Shown: positions 7,867 through 15,061 of the stretch, piece after piece
Position numbering within the stretch: position 1 is the first letter of the stretch
Layout: each line of letters starts with the position of its first letter
DNA from: Clostridium_AM tanneri
GTDB taxonomy: Bacteria > Bacillota > Clostridia > Clostridiales > Clostridiaceae
DNA length: 64,000 nt
Direction: 5' to 3'
Assembly: GCF_033659955.1 (NCBI RefSeq)
Contig: NZ_JARUJP010000006.1
Coordinates: forward strand, 138,434 to 202,433
Translations under genes and position numbers: made by a program
The notes under the pieces: generated by a model
The model's database searches: none
What the model was told of the DNA's origin: nothing
The model's input: the letters and a program-made list of their open reading frames with translations, nothing else

Positions 7867-8701
7867 TGAACTTATTAAAGGTGCTCTTAAAGAAGATATT
7901 TATTATGAGGATATAACTACTAACTCTATAGTTGGACATTGTTCTCAGTCTACTGTAGACTTAATTTCCAAAGAAGATGGCATTATAGCAGGTACAGAAA
8001 TTTTTACGAGAGTTTTTACTCTCTTAGGCAGTGCTAATACAGAACTCTATGTTAATGATGGAGATAAAATCTATAAGGGCCAGAAGCTTGGTGAGATTTA
8101 CGGAAATACTAGAGCTATCCTCACTGGAGAAAGAGTAGCGCTAAATTTCCTTCAAAGAATGAGTGGTATTGCTACTCTTACAGATAAATTTGTAAGAAAA
8201 TTAGAAGGAACCACTACAAAGCTCTTAGATACAAGAAAAACTACTCCTGGTATGAGAGTTTTTGAAAAATATGCAGTAAAAGTAGGTGGAGGATGTAATC
8301 ATAGGTTTGGGCTAAATGATGGAGTTCTTATAAAAGATAACCATATAGATGCTGCTGGAGGAATAAAAAATGCAATTGAGTTGTTAAAAAAGAATGCATC
8401 CTTTGTTAGAAAAATAGAAGTTGAAGTAGAAAATTTAAGTCAACTTGAAGAAGCTCTAGAAGCTAAAGCGGATATAATAATGTTAGATAACATGGATATA
8501 GAAACCTTAAAGACAGCAGTAAAAATTGTAAACAGAAAAGCAACCACAGAAGCTTCCGGCAATGTTACCTTAGATAGTATAGATGAGATTGCTAAAACTG
8601 GAGTAGACTATATCTCTACAGGTGTATTAACACACTCCTTCAAAGTTTTAGACTTAAGCATAAAAAATTTAAGAATGTTAAAAAATAACATTAACCTTTA
8701 A
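7847..8701 (+). CDS. nadC: Nicotinate-nucleotide pyrophosphorylase (carboxylating)
   Basis: Converts quinolinate and PRPP to nicotinate mononucleotide, CO2 and pyrophosphate, the last step specific to de novo NAD synthesis. Seen: 284 residues (normal) with LNFLQRMSGIAT, the binding motif TRKTTPGMR, GGGCNHRFGLNDG, KDNHI and IMLDNM. ATG follows AGGAG and lies within the last codons of nadB. All three enzymes needed from aspartate to NaMN are thus together under one palindromic operator. Confidence 0.96.
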   Translation: MNWLLVDELIKGALKEDIYYEDITTNSIVGHCSQSTVDLISKEDGIIAGTEIFTRVFTLLGSANTELYVNDGDKIYKGQKLGEIYGNTRAILTGERVALNFLQRMSGIATLTDKFVRKLEGTTTKLLDTRKTTPGMRVFEKYAVKVGGGCNHRFGLNDGVLIKDNHIDAAGGIKNAIELLKKNASFVRKIEVEVENLSQLEEALEAKADIIMLDNMDIETLKTAVKIVNRKATTEASGNVTLDSIDEIAKTGVDYISTGVLTHSFKVLDLSIKNLRMLKNNINL

Positions 8702-8824
8702 TATAAAATTAGAAATAATACTTGCTAAAATAATTGTAATTTTAGAAAACTTTCTATAGTATTAAAACTCCTCTTAGAAGTCAAAATAATAGTGTATCAT
8801 ATGACATGTGAGGAGGAATTATAA

Positions 8825-9214
8825 ATGACAAATCAACAAGAAAAAGATAGATTAATGCAAAAAACAAGAGAACAAGAAAAAGATGCACATCGTATAGATC
8901 AGCTAATAGATACCGTAGAAAACTATACTAGAACAGAGAGACATCTTGAGCAATATTCTCATATAGGTGATCCTAAAAACAAAGCTCATGCTAGAGATAT
9001 ACAATGTGCTAGAGAAGCGGAGATTCAACACCTAAAAAATGAGATTGTTTATGGTGCTGAATATGATGATCATCCATTAGAGAACTTAAAGGAAAATTAT
9101 GAAGATACAAAGGAATACTTAGACCACTTTGGCAATAGATTAGATAGTAAAACTTTAGCTAATGTAGAAGAAAAACAAAAAAATAGAGCAAGAACAATAG
9201 ATCAAATGGAGTAA
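8825..9214 (+). CDS. Unknown charged, coiled-coil-like protein, 129 aa
   Basis: Not recognised. Almost wholly hydrophilic and predicted helical, with many Glu, Lys, Gln and His; N-terminal KDRLMQKTREQEKDAHRID and central EAEIQHLKNEI look like coiled coil. No cysteine, signal or membrane segment. Ribosome site GAGGAGG is very strong. Stand-alone unit with its own terminator at 9232-9279. Confidence 0.7.
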   Translation: MTNQQEKDRLMQKTREQEKDAHRIDQLIDTVENYTRTERHLEQYSHIGDPKNKAHARDIQCAREAEIQHLKNEIVYGAEYDDHPLENLKENYEDTKEYLDHFGNRLDSKTLANVEEKQKNRARTIDQME

Positions 9215-9231
9215 TTTAATCTCTTAACCAC

Positions 9232-9279
9232 AAAGGCAGTACAATGCAAGTAAATCGCTTGTTATATTGTACTGCCTTT
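9232..9279 (+). terminator. Terminator after the 129-aa gene
   Basis: Fourteen-bp perfect arms AAAGGCAGTACAAT / ATTGTACTGCCTTT. Confidence 0.75.
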
Positions 9280-9435
9280 ACTATTGAGTCAACTTAACTT
9301 CTCTAAACTTGATAATAAAATTTTAGAAATTAGAAGGATTTTTTAATATGTTGTAGAAATTATTACAAGGTAGTAATTTATATTATTTAATAATTTAAGT
9401 TTGAATTGAATAAAATTAAGGAAAGGGTGAATTTA

Positions 9436-9873
9436 TTGGAAACAGATATAAACTTTAATTCTCTTATAACTTCTGTTGGTAAATGCTGCTTAGGAGAAAA
9501 GGATTGTGGTACATGCTCTAAAGAGAGCTGTTTAATTGGTTATTGCAAAAAAAATCTACTTACCTGTTTGAAAACTAATGAACAATTTATTAATGGAGAA
9601 ATAGATAACATACCTTTGTTTGATACAAAGATCTTTGACGAAAGCTCCATAGTTGAAACTGTTGGCCTTATTCTTAATCAGTGTAAAAATTGCAATGCTT
9701 ATCATGATGAAGAATGTATCATTAACATACTTAGGAGTTCTTGTGAAGTAATTTTATTTGGAAATCCTAAAGACTATAACGGAAGCGTTTTATTATACTT
9801 AAATGATGTAAAACAAGATAATGCTGAACTATCCAGCAGGATATATGAGGCATTTGTCAATGCTAAAAAATAA
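9436..9873 (+). CDS. Unknown cysteine-rich protein, about 145 aa
   Basis: Not recognised. Ten or more cysteines fall in two clusters: CCLGEKDCGTCSKESC..CKKNLLTC near the N-terminus and CKNCNAYHDEEC in the middle, followed by SSCEVILFG. This suggests zinc or Fe-S binding. I chose the TTG at 9436, which follows AAAGGGTG; a TTG at 9406 is in frame but has no ribosome site. The gene lies 43 bp before a rubrerythrin gene, so a shared role in redox or iron handling is possible but unproven. Confidence 0.7.
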   Translation: METDINFNSLITSVGKCCLGEKDCGTCSKESCLIGYCKKNLLTCLKTNEQFINGEIDNIPLFDTKIFDESSIVETVGLILNQCKNCNAYHDEECIINILRSSCEVILFGNPKDYNGSVLLYLNDVKQDNAELSSRIYEAFVNAKK

Positions 9874-9916
9874 AATCTAAAAGACTATTTAAAATAATAG
9901 AAAGGATGTTTGAATT

Positions 9917-10345
9917 ATGGATGAAATTAAACTAACCATCGAAAGTACTTTAGGAGATACTAAAGGTACTATATTAGAAAGAGCTGTTAAACAAACCTTT
10001 ACTGGTGAAACAAAGGAAGCAGGTTTATACATGGCCATAGCCCGCCAGGCTCAGAGACAAGGCTATGGAGATATAGCAGAAATTCTAAAGGTTATGGCTT
10101 TAGAAGAATTAGACCACGCTGCAACCTGTGCTGAACTTAACGGAATGATTACTGATAACTGCTTTCAAGATATACGGCAAATGTTAGAGGGAGAAATTTT
10201 CGCTAATAATGCTAAAAATTCCGATTCCTTAAAGGCAGATGAACTTAAAATTGATTCAGCCAGAGAATTCTTTAGCATAGCCGCTAAAGATGAAGGTAGA
10301 CATGCTAGAATATTAGAAGGAATACTTAAAAACTATAACAAATAA
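9917..10345 (+). CDS. Rubrerythrin-like ferritin-fold diiron protein
   Basis: Rubrerythrins reduce peroxide in anaerobes with a diiron centre held in a four-helix bundle. Seen: 142 residues with ligand patterns TGETKEAGLY, ALEELDHAA, EGEIF and DEGRHARI in the expected order. There is no C-terminal rubredoxin domain (no CPxCG pair), so it needs an outside electron donor. ATG follows AAAGGATG. Follows the Cys-rich gene on the same strand. Confidence 0.85.
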   Translation: MDEIKLTIESTLGDTKGTILERAVKQTFTGETKEAGLYMAIARQAQRQGYGDIAEILKVMALEELDHAATCAELNGMITDNCFQDIRQMLEGEIFANNAKNSDSLKADELKIDSAREFFSIAAKDEGRHARILEGILKNYNK

Positions 10346-10442
10346 TACTAAACATGATTATGACTATATTCAGTAGTATAGTTTGTAACGCTAACTCTAC
10401 TAATTCATATAATAATATATAAGCAATTTATTGGAGAAAATT

Positions 10443-10592
10443 ATGAGTTCTTCTAATGAAATTGTAAGAATTTATGATTCTATTATAAGCTTTTTTCAAA
10501 CAATAGGATATCCAACTATAGATTTAGCTTTTCAACTTATAAGAATAAGAAAACCTCTATTTGATTACTTAAAATATTATAAATCTAGCTAA
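10443..10592 (+). CDS. Small protein, 49 aa, unknown
   Basis: Reading frame starting MSSSNEIVRIYDSI and ending DYLKYYKSS, with ribosome site TTGGAG at good spacing and a terminator 60 bp downstream. Amphipathic, with aromatic and Ile-rich stretches but no clear membrane segment. No family recognised. Confidence 0.5.
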   Translation: MSSSNEIVRIYDSIISFFQTIGYPTIDLAFQLIRIRKPLFDYLKYYKSS

Positions 10593-10652
10593 CTTAAACT
10601 AGCTTCTTCTTAAAAATTCAATATTTACTACATTAAACTTATTTACCGTAAG

Positions 10653-10680
10653 ACCCTATGTTTTTAACATGGGGTTTTTA
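10653..10680 (+). terminator. Terminator after the 49-aa gene
   Basis: Hairpin ACCCTATGT / ACATGGGGT (one wobble) followed by TTTTTAT. Confidence 0.75.
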
Positions 10681-10782
10681 TAACTTTACATTTATTTCAA
10701 TGCTGATATAATTATAATAATTTGGATAACCTAAATCTTAGTATTTATCTTATAAATCTATTATGTAAAGTAGGTGTAATTT

Positions 10783-11346
10783 ATGTTTAAAAGAATTCAT
10801 TATAACTCTCCAGTGATTTTAACCTTTACCTTTATTTCTTTTGCTGTTCTTCTACTTGATAAGTCTACTGGCGGGTTTACTAATAACTTACTCTTTACAA
10901 ACTTTAGAACTTCCATTAAAGACCCTCTTCAATACGTACGTCTTTTCAGTTATATTTTAGGTCATGCTAATTGGAGTCATTTTTCAGGTAATTTTTTAAT
11001 TATTCTACTTGTCGGGCCTATGGTAGAAGAAAAATATGGTTCTTCCTCTCTAATGGAAATGATTTTAGTAACAGCCTTTTTAACTGGTCTTATAAATACA
11101 ATATTCTTTAACGCTGGCCTTCTTGGAGCTAGTGGAATTGTTTTTATGCTAATACTACTTAGTTCCTTTGCAAATGTTGAATCTGGAAAGGTACCTCTTA
11201 CTCTTATTATTGTTACATTTGTATTTCTCGGAAAGGAAATTCTAAGTGGGCTTCTAATTAAAGATAATATATCACAGTTTGCTCACATATTTGGCGGACT
11301 ATGCGGCGGAATTTTTGGCTACCTAAGGCATAGAGGTGAATTGTAG
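10783..11346 (+). CDS. Rhomboid-family intramembrane serine protease
   Basis: Cleaves membrane proteins within the bilayer. Seen: 187 residues, six hydrophobic segments, HANWSHFSGN (H61, H66, N70) in the region of the family's conserved H-x3-H-x3-N, the catalytic serine in GASG (S117) and the catalytic histidine in AHIFGG (H168). Length is at the short end for a six-helix rhomboid. Weak ribosome site (AGTAGGTG). Stand-alone. Substrate unknown. Confidence 0.85.
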   Translation: MFKRIHYNSPVILTFTFISFAVLLLDKSTGGFTNNLLFTNFRTSIKDPLQYVRLFSYILGHANWSHFSGNFLIILLVGPMVEEKYGSSSLMEMILVTAFLTGLINTIFFNAGLLGASGIVFMLILLSSFANVESGKVPLTLIIVTFVFLGKEILSGLLIKDNISQFAHIFGGLCGGIFGYLRHRGEL

Positions 11347-11391
11347 TACCCTTTTATTTTATTTATGTAGTCGGTGAATTAATCAATTATG

Positions 11392-11420
11392 TAGACAATT
11401 TATATATTTTATGATATACT
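11392..11420 (+). promoter_or_regulatory. Promoter of the UPF0316 gene
   Basis: TAGACA (11392-11397), 17-bp spacer, TATACT (11415-11420). Transcription would begin near 11427, giving a leader of about 125 nt. Confidence 0.65.
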
Positions 11421-11426
11421 AATATA

Positions 11427-11551
11427 ATTGCATAAGAACACGCCCTATGGCGCAAAACAATTTTATCAATAAATTAAGATATTATTCGGCTCTTGTGATT
11501 TTTATTACAAGAGCTTTTGTTTTTTTATTGCAACAAAAATTAGGAGGTAAA
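11427..11551 (+). promoter_or_regulatory. Leader with terminator before the UPF0316 gene, possible riboswitch
   Basis: Contains a small hairpin CGCC-CTAT-GGCG (11441-11452) and then a perfect intrinsic terminator, GCTCTTGT / ACAAGAGC (11489-11514), followed by TTTTGTTTTTTT, all before the ribosome site GGAGG. A terminator inside a leader implies conditional expression. Too short and unlike fluoride, preQ1 or guanidine classes that I know, so unassigned. Confidence 0.5.
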
Positions 11552-12034
11552 ATGGAAATTTTAATAGTATTTTTACTTAAATTACTGGATAACACTCTGG
11601 GCACAATGAAGAATATATATCTAACCCGTGAAAAATTCTTCTTTTCCAGCTTGCTAGCAGCGTTATCTACAACTGTATATATGCTTGCTGTTGTGAGGAT
11701 GGCAAAGTCAGATGGTATACTCAGCATCATAGCGATATGTACCGCAACATTTATAGGAACTCTGATTCCGGGGCTTGTCGTTAAAAAATCTGAGAAGGAG
11801 AAGCTTTTCATCTTTGATATTACAGCAGACAATATGGACAGCGGCAAAGAGTTTGCAGATATTTTAAGAAACGCAAACATTGCCACAAAAACCAGCGTTG
11901 TCTATGACAAAATGATGATAAAGACACTCTCTATAAAGGCATACTGTAACAACAGGGAGGAAAGCAAAGTGGTGAATGAAGCCATATATCCGGCTTTCAA
12001 ATACAATGTTTATGCACCAATGAACTTGGATTAA
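11552..12034 (+). CDS. UPF0316 membrane protein (DUF5698/DUF2179)
   Basis: Function unknown. Seen from ATG 11552 (161 aa, family length): three N-terminal hydrophobic segments with LLDNTLGTMKNIYLTREK and GTLIPGLVVEKK-like spacing, typical of the YebE/UPF0316 group, then a soluble C-terminal DUF2179-like domain. The upstream in-frame ATG at 11447 would start translation inside the leader terminator; ATG 11552 follows TAGGAGG and is clearly preferred. Base composition is somewhat richer in GC than neighbours, which could mean later acquisition. Confidence 0.85.
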   Translation: MEILIVFLLKLLDNTLGTMKNIYLTREKFFFSSLLAALSTTVYMLAVVRMAKSDGILSIIAICTATFIGTLIPGLVVKKSEKEKLFIFDITADNMDSGKEFADILRNANIATKTSVVYDKMMIKTLSIKAYCNNREESKVVNEAIYPAFKYNVYAPMNLD

Positions 12035-12058
12035 TCTCGGCATAAGTGCCTCGGAAAA

Positions 12059-12078
12059 AGGGACTCAGCTGAGTCCCT
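12059..12078 (-). terminator. Terminator of the 45-aa gene
   Basis: Perfect 20-bp palindrome AGGGACTCAGCTGAGTCCCT; on the minus strand it is followed by TTTTCC. The T-run on that side assigns it mainly to the minus-strand gene. Confidence 0.65.
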
Positions 12079-12097
12079 AAATTCATGATATAAAAAT

Positions 12098-12235
12098 CTA
12101 TACACTTAATATCTTAGAGACAGCATCAACTATATCTTCTCCCTTTCTATTTACTGCTAACTTCCACATGTAAAGTTTTTTTCCTATCTCTTTTAGGGAC
12201 TTGTCATATTTATATTTTTCTTTCTGCTGTTCCAT
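12098..12235 (-). CDS. Small basic protein, 45 aa, unknown
   Basis: Frame starting MEQQKEKYKYDKSLKEIG and ending VSKILSV, with an unusually G-rich ribosome site (GGGGGGG) before ATG. Lys-rich and helical, no cysteine. Not recognised; ends at the palindromic terminator. Confidence 0.55.
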   Translation of the reverse strand: MEQQKEKYKYDKSLKEIGKKLYMWKLAVNRKGEDIVDAVSKILSV

Positions 12236-12330
12236 AATTACCCCCCCTTATGGTGTGTTTTTTTAACTATTTTTATAAAATCTTATATTTATCTTTTATT
12301 TGCACACTATAAGAAATGGAGGTGTTAACT

Positions 12331-12513
12331 GTGGATGCTAATAAAAACATTCCAACTAAAGGCAGTGATGATAAAAGATTGAAAAATTACTCTCAAGTTA
12401 ATAGCTTTAATAGACTATCTGATAGAGATTCTGAAACTACTTCTTCATTAACTGCTGGTGGTGATAAATCAGTTATTAACGAAGATATAAATGATTCACT
12501 ATATCGAGACTGA
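12331..12513 (+). CDS. Small hydrophilic protein, 60 aa, unknown
   Basis: GTG start at 12331, chosen because GGAGGTG lies 6-7 bases upstream; an ATG at 12316 is in frame but overlaps that ribosome site. Rich in Asp, Asn and Ser with no hydrophobic core, probably disordered. Ends in ..NDSLYRD. Divergent from the 45-aa gene. No family recognised. Confidence 0.6.
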   Translation: MDANKNIPTKGSDDKRLKNYSQVNSFNRLSDRDSETTSSLTAGGDKSVINEDINDSLYRD

Positions 12514-12543
12514 TAATACTTAAATATCATATGACTTTTATTT

Positions 12544-12570
12544 GAGGATAGAGTATTTTACTCTATTCTC
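12544..12570 (+). terminator. Terminator after the 60-aa gene
   Basis: GAG-G-ATAGAGT / ACTCTAT-T-CTC hairpin with a weak ATTTA tail. Confidence 0.5.
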
Positions 12571-12646
12571 ATTTAAAGCCTGCATCTTAAACAGAGACTG
12601 GATTTATTGCTATAATAAAACTCCTCTATTTGTATTCAGAATAAAT

Positions 12647-12676
12647 AAGCACCAGTATTTCTACCAGTGCTTTTCC
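12647..12676. terminator. Hairpin terminator downstream of the 42-aa gene
   Basis: AAGCACCAGT / ACCAGTGCTT hairpin (two mismatches) with TTTT on the plus side. It could end the minus-strand 42-aa mRNA or a short plus-strand RNA starting after TATAAT at 12611-12616. Confidence 0.5.
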
Positions 12677-12708
12677 ATATATAACAAGGGGGACTTATTA
12701 TATAATCT

Positions 12709-12837
12709 CTATTTTGTATTTATATTTAGTTTATTTAAACTCTCCTGAATCCTTTCAGCTTTACCACTTGCTTTACACAATGCTAAAGTTGTTACTATTG
12801 TCATTATGTCTAATAGACCAAGAACTAGCTCTTTCAT
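12709..12837 (-). CDS. Small membrane peptide, 42 aa, toxin-like
   Basis: Frame starting MKELVLGLLDIMTIVTTL and ending LNKLNINTK: one hydrophobic helix (about 4-20) followed by a charged, amphipathic tail. Ribosome site TTTAGGAGG is strong but can pair with CCT just upstream (ATCCTttttAGGAG), which would mask it. Size, layout and the masked ribosome site resemble toxins of type I toxin-antitoxin systems, and a possible plus-strand promoter (TATAAT at 12611-12616) with the hairpin 12647-12676 could give a short antisense RNA to its 3' end. The sequence matches no toxin family that I know, so this is inference. Confidence 0.6.
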   Translation of the reverse strand: MKELVLGLLDIMTIVTTLALCKASGKAERIQESLNKLNINTK

Positions 12838-13209
12838 AATAATACCTCCTAAAAAGGATTTTCCTCTAAGTTCTATCAACTTAGGACAATTATTATTATA
12901 GATATCTAATGTTACAGTCTTGTGTCGTTAGTATTACATAATTATTAAATTAAAGGCACCTGATATTTCTCCAAGTGCCTTTTCTCAGAGTATGGGGATG
13001 TTTAGTAGGAACAAATAGGATTCTAACCTATCATGTAAGCCCCAGTTGCTTATTATTTCATATTTAAAGGGGAGTTTCCTCTCCCAGCTGTGCCACGTAA
13101 TACCCATTGCCTAACACAGCCTTTAGTCCAAATTTCTATACTACTATTATAAATCACTTTTAACAGTGTTTTGTCTCAATAAAATCTCAAATTTGTCTCA
13201 TGATTTTAA
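12838..13209 (-). ncRNA. Possible structured RNA upstream of the 42-aa gene
   Basis: No credible gene. Read on the minus strand, four hairpins follow each other: GCTGTG/CACAGC (about 13085-13120), GGGAG-AGGAAA-CTCCC (about 13070-13088), ATAGG-TTAGAAT-CCTAT (13020-13036) inside a GGGG/CCCC closing pair, and a terminator AAAGGCAC/GTGCCTTT (12952-12982). The third has the shape of a tRNA T-arm, but no acceptor or anticodon arm fits. A weak promoter may lie near 13150. This could be a small RNA or the decayed remains of something else. Confidence 0.3.
12952..12982. terminator. Terminator of the possible structured RNA
   Basis: Perfect 8-bp arms AAAGGCAC / GTGCCTTT with T residues on both sides (TTTAATTT on the minus strand, TTTTCTC on the plus strand). 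Confidence 0.55.
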
Positions 13210-13423
13210 CTATAAATCTTTTATATTTTTCTCAAACCTCTTTATTAATGATTCTTCATGGTTCATATTTTTTTTCATTTTCTCTACTTCCGTAATGTCT
13301 TTACTTAAGTCAGCGGCTACCTTAGCGAACGCAAGCATTATCCTTTTATTTTCTACTTTAAGTTGAAATGCATGTTCTATAGCGCATATCTTCTAGTGCT
13401 AATCTCACATATTGCTTACTCAT
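13210..13423 (-). pseudogene. Frameshifted small gene, about 70 aa
   Basis: Starts MSKQYVRLALEDMRY behind an AGAGAG ribosome site, then hits a stop. After a +1 shift the frame goes on as IEHAFQLKVENKRIMLAF..KNIKDL and ends at TAG 13210. The total length (214 bp) is one base more than a whole number of codons, as expected for a single inserted base. The product would be helical and charged; family not recognised. Confidence 0.45.
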
Positions 13424-13528
13424 ACATATTCTCTCTTTCACTTGATTTTATAGGAATTATACCTGATTAGGCACAAATATAAGTAAGTTGCATATCATAT
13501 TACCACAGGTACCCACTCCATATTACAT

Positions 13529-13581
13529 AGAAAATCAAGTTTTGCTCAAAAACTAAGGACAAGCTATAATCTTGATTTTCT
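13529..13581 (+). promoter_or_regulatory. Promoter flanked by inverted repeat before the DUF1259 gene
   Basis: TTGCTC (13542-13547), 17-bp spacer, TATAAT (13565-13570). The whole promoter is bracketed by perfect 11-bp inverted arms AGAAAATCAAG (13529-13539) and CTTGATTTTCT (13571-13581). The arms could be a repressor site pair; only the second would be in the transcript, so an RNA hairpin from this promoter is not expected. Confidence 0.55.
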
Positions 13582-13607
13582 AAAAAATATTATAGGGGTG
13601 ACTTAAG

Positions 13608-14051
13608 ATGACAGATTGTCATAAAAAAACTAAAGATTCTTGTAGCCACACTAAAAATCCTTGTAATCTTTGCAACCAATTTGCCAGGATACTTGGAGCA
13701 GAAATTTTAACATCTACAAGAGATTTATGCGTTGTGACATTTCTTAGAGATATAGATGCAACAATATTAGGAAGACCAACTCATTCTCCATTAGCTTTAG
13801 CTGCTTTATTCTCTTTCGAATCTACCGATAGCTGTGGAAGAACTCTTAATTTAGGTGAAACAGTAATTTTACAGAAAGAAATTAATGATTTCATTACAAT
13901 TCTTAGAGAACATGGAATAACAGTTACTGCTCTCCATAACCATTGGTTATTTGATAATCCAAGACTCATGTATATTCACTTTGAATCTATTGATGAACCT
14001 TTAAATTTCGCAAGAAAAGTAGCAGATGCTTTACGCGTCTTAAGGTGCTGA
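13608..14051 (+). CDS. DUF1259 (LppY/LpqO-like) domain protein, 147 aa
   Basis: Function unknown. The C-terminal half carries the family hallmark ALHNHWLFDNPRLMYIHF (about 104-121), after LGETVILQKEINDFITILREHGI. The N-terminal 22 residues are rich in Cys and His (C4, C12, C19, C22), suggesting a metal site not present in the lipoprotein members; there is no signal peptide. ATG follows TAGGGGTGA. Stand-alone, with its own promoter inside an inverted repeat and a terminator at 14083-14108. Confidence 0.8.
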   Translation: MTDCHKKTKDSCSHTKNPCNLCNQFARILGAEILTSTRDLCVVTFLRDIDATILGRPTHSPLALAALFSFESTDSCGRTLNLGETVILQKEINDFITILREHGITVTALHNHWLFDNPRLMYIHFESIDEPLNFARKVADALRVLRC

Positions 14052-14082
14052 TGCTTTACACGTTTTAATATAATTAGCTCGG

Positions 14083-14112
14083 GTAACTGCTGAATATTCT
14101 GCAGTTACTTTA
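14083..14112 (+). terminator. Terminator after the DUF1259 gene
   Basis: Perfect 8-bp arms GTAACTGC / GCAGTTAC followed by TTTATT. Confidence 0.7.
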
Positions 14113-14262
14113 TTACATAAAAACCCCTATTATTATATCCTCAATTTTTCTTATTACCTAGACACATATTATTTCGCATCTAAATTTACCTATATTCCTA
14201 ATCATAATTTTTAAGTGTAACATTAATATTTTTTAATTTTTGCCGTTTTTTTGCCGTTTGCC

Positions 14263-14291
14263 TTGTCAATACCCCGGAAGTGTTGTATAAT
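14263..14291 (+). promoter_or_regulatory. Promoter of the queL-queT operon
   Basis: TTGTCA (14263-14268), 17-bp spacer, TATAAT (14286-14291), just upstream of the preQ1 aptamer. Upstream of the -35 a short direct repeat TTTTGCCGTTT occurs twice. Confidence 0.75.
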
Positions 14292-14309
14292 CAATGTTTG
14301 TAAGCCGTG

Positions 14310-14357
14310 AGAAGTGTTCCTTGCCTAACCACTTCTACAATAAAAAAAACAAGGAGG
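14310..14357 (+). promoter_or_regulatory. preQ1-I riboswitch
   Basis: P1 stem AGAAGTG (14310-14316) / CACTTCT (14330-14336) with loop TTCCTTGCCTAAC, which matches the B. subtilis loop style TTCTAGCTACAC; then an A-rich tail and CAAGG (14350-14354), which can pair with loop CCTTG (14319-14323) as the P2 pseudoknot. CAAGG is part of the AAGGAGG ribosome site, so ligand binding should hide it and block translation. This fits the queuosine-salvage genes directly downstream. Confidence 0.9.
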
Positions 14358-14367
14358 TAAATAAAAA

Positions 14368-15060
14368 ATGATACGATACAGCTTAGTAGAAGATAAAAAT
14401 CAACGTGAAATTGTTTTACTTAAGGCGTCACCATGTATTTGGAGTCGCTGTTCTTTTTGTGACTATATACACGACAATAGCGAAGATACCGCCGCCAATG
14501 TAAGGCTAAACAAAGAAGTTCTTGAAAATATTACAGGCAAGTACAGATCCTTAGAAGTGATAAATTCAGGAAGCTGTTTTGAATTACCTAAGGATACTTT
14601 AACCGACGTTAAAGAAGCAATATTCTCTAAAGGTATAGAAAAGCTATTTTTAGAAAGTCACTGGATTTATAGAAACAGACTTAATGAAATGAGGGAGTTC
14701 TTTGAAGTTCCCATTATCTTTAAATGCGGTATAGAAACCTTCGATGACAATTTCAGAAACAATGTTCTAAATAAAGGAGCCATATTCTCAGGTCCAGAGG
14801 AAGTATCTAAATATTTCAACTCTATATGTCTCATGGTAGGAATTAAAGGGCAAACTAAAGATATGATTAAAAAAGACATTGAATATTTATTAAAGTATTT
14901 CCAATACGGATGTATAAACATGTATGTTGAAAATACTACACCCCTGAAGAGAGACGCTGAGCTAATTCAATGGTTTAGAGAGAATTACAGTTTCTTAGAG
15001 CATAATGATAATATAGAAATTCTTTGGAATAATACTGACTTTGGAGTTGGAGGAGAATAA
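14368..15060 (+). CDS. queL: QueL-like radical SAM enzyme (queuine salvage)
   Basis: In Clostridioides difficile a QueK-QueT-QueL set recovers queuine from queuosine; QueL is the radical SAM lyase. Seen: 230 residues with cluster cysteines C23, C28 and C31 in PCIWSRCSFCDY, that is CX4CX2C rather than the standard CX3CX2C, then INSGSCFELP, ESHWIYRNR and KCGIETFDDNFR, as in short radical SAM proteins of this group. Control by a preQ1-I riboswitch and adjacency to queT support the assignment. No QueK-type nucleosidase gene lies here, so its substrate is inferred. ATG follows AAGGAGG within the riboswitch. Confidence 0.78.
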   Translation: MIRYSLVEDKNQREIVLLKASPCIWSRCSFCDYIHDNSEDTAANVRLNKEVLENITGKYRSLEVINSGSCFELPKDTLTDVKEAIFSKGIEKLFLESHWIYRNRLNEMREFFEVPIIFKCGIETFDDNFRNNVLNKGAIFSGPEEVSKYFNSICLMVGIKGQTKDMIKKDIEYLLKYFQYGCINMYVENTTPLKRDAELIQWFRENYSFLEHNDNIEILWNNTDFGVGGE

Positions 15061-15061
15061 A

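Noticed and set aside
11447..11551. Longer UPF0316 start at ATG 11447
   Set aside because: The frame passes through the leader terminator and has no ribosome site; ATG 11552 follows AGGAGG.
12542..12748. 68-aa plus-strand reading frame
   Set aside because: It begins inside a terminator hairpin, runs opposite the 42-aa gene and has phase-like composition of non-coding AT-rich DNA.
13005..13140. tRNA gene
   Set aside because: Only a T-arm-like hairpin fits; no acceptor stem, anticodon arm or CCA-compatible end can be built.
13166..13366. 66-aa plus-strand reading frame
   Set aside because: Shadow of the frameshifted minus-strand gene; Phe/Ser-rich as expected for antisense of Lys/Glu codons.
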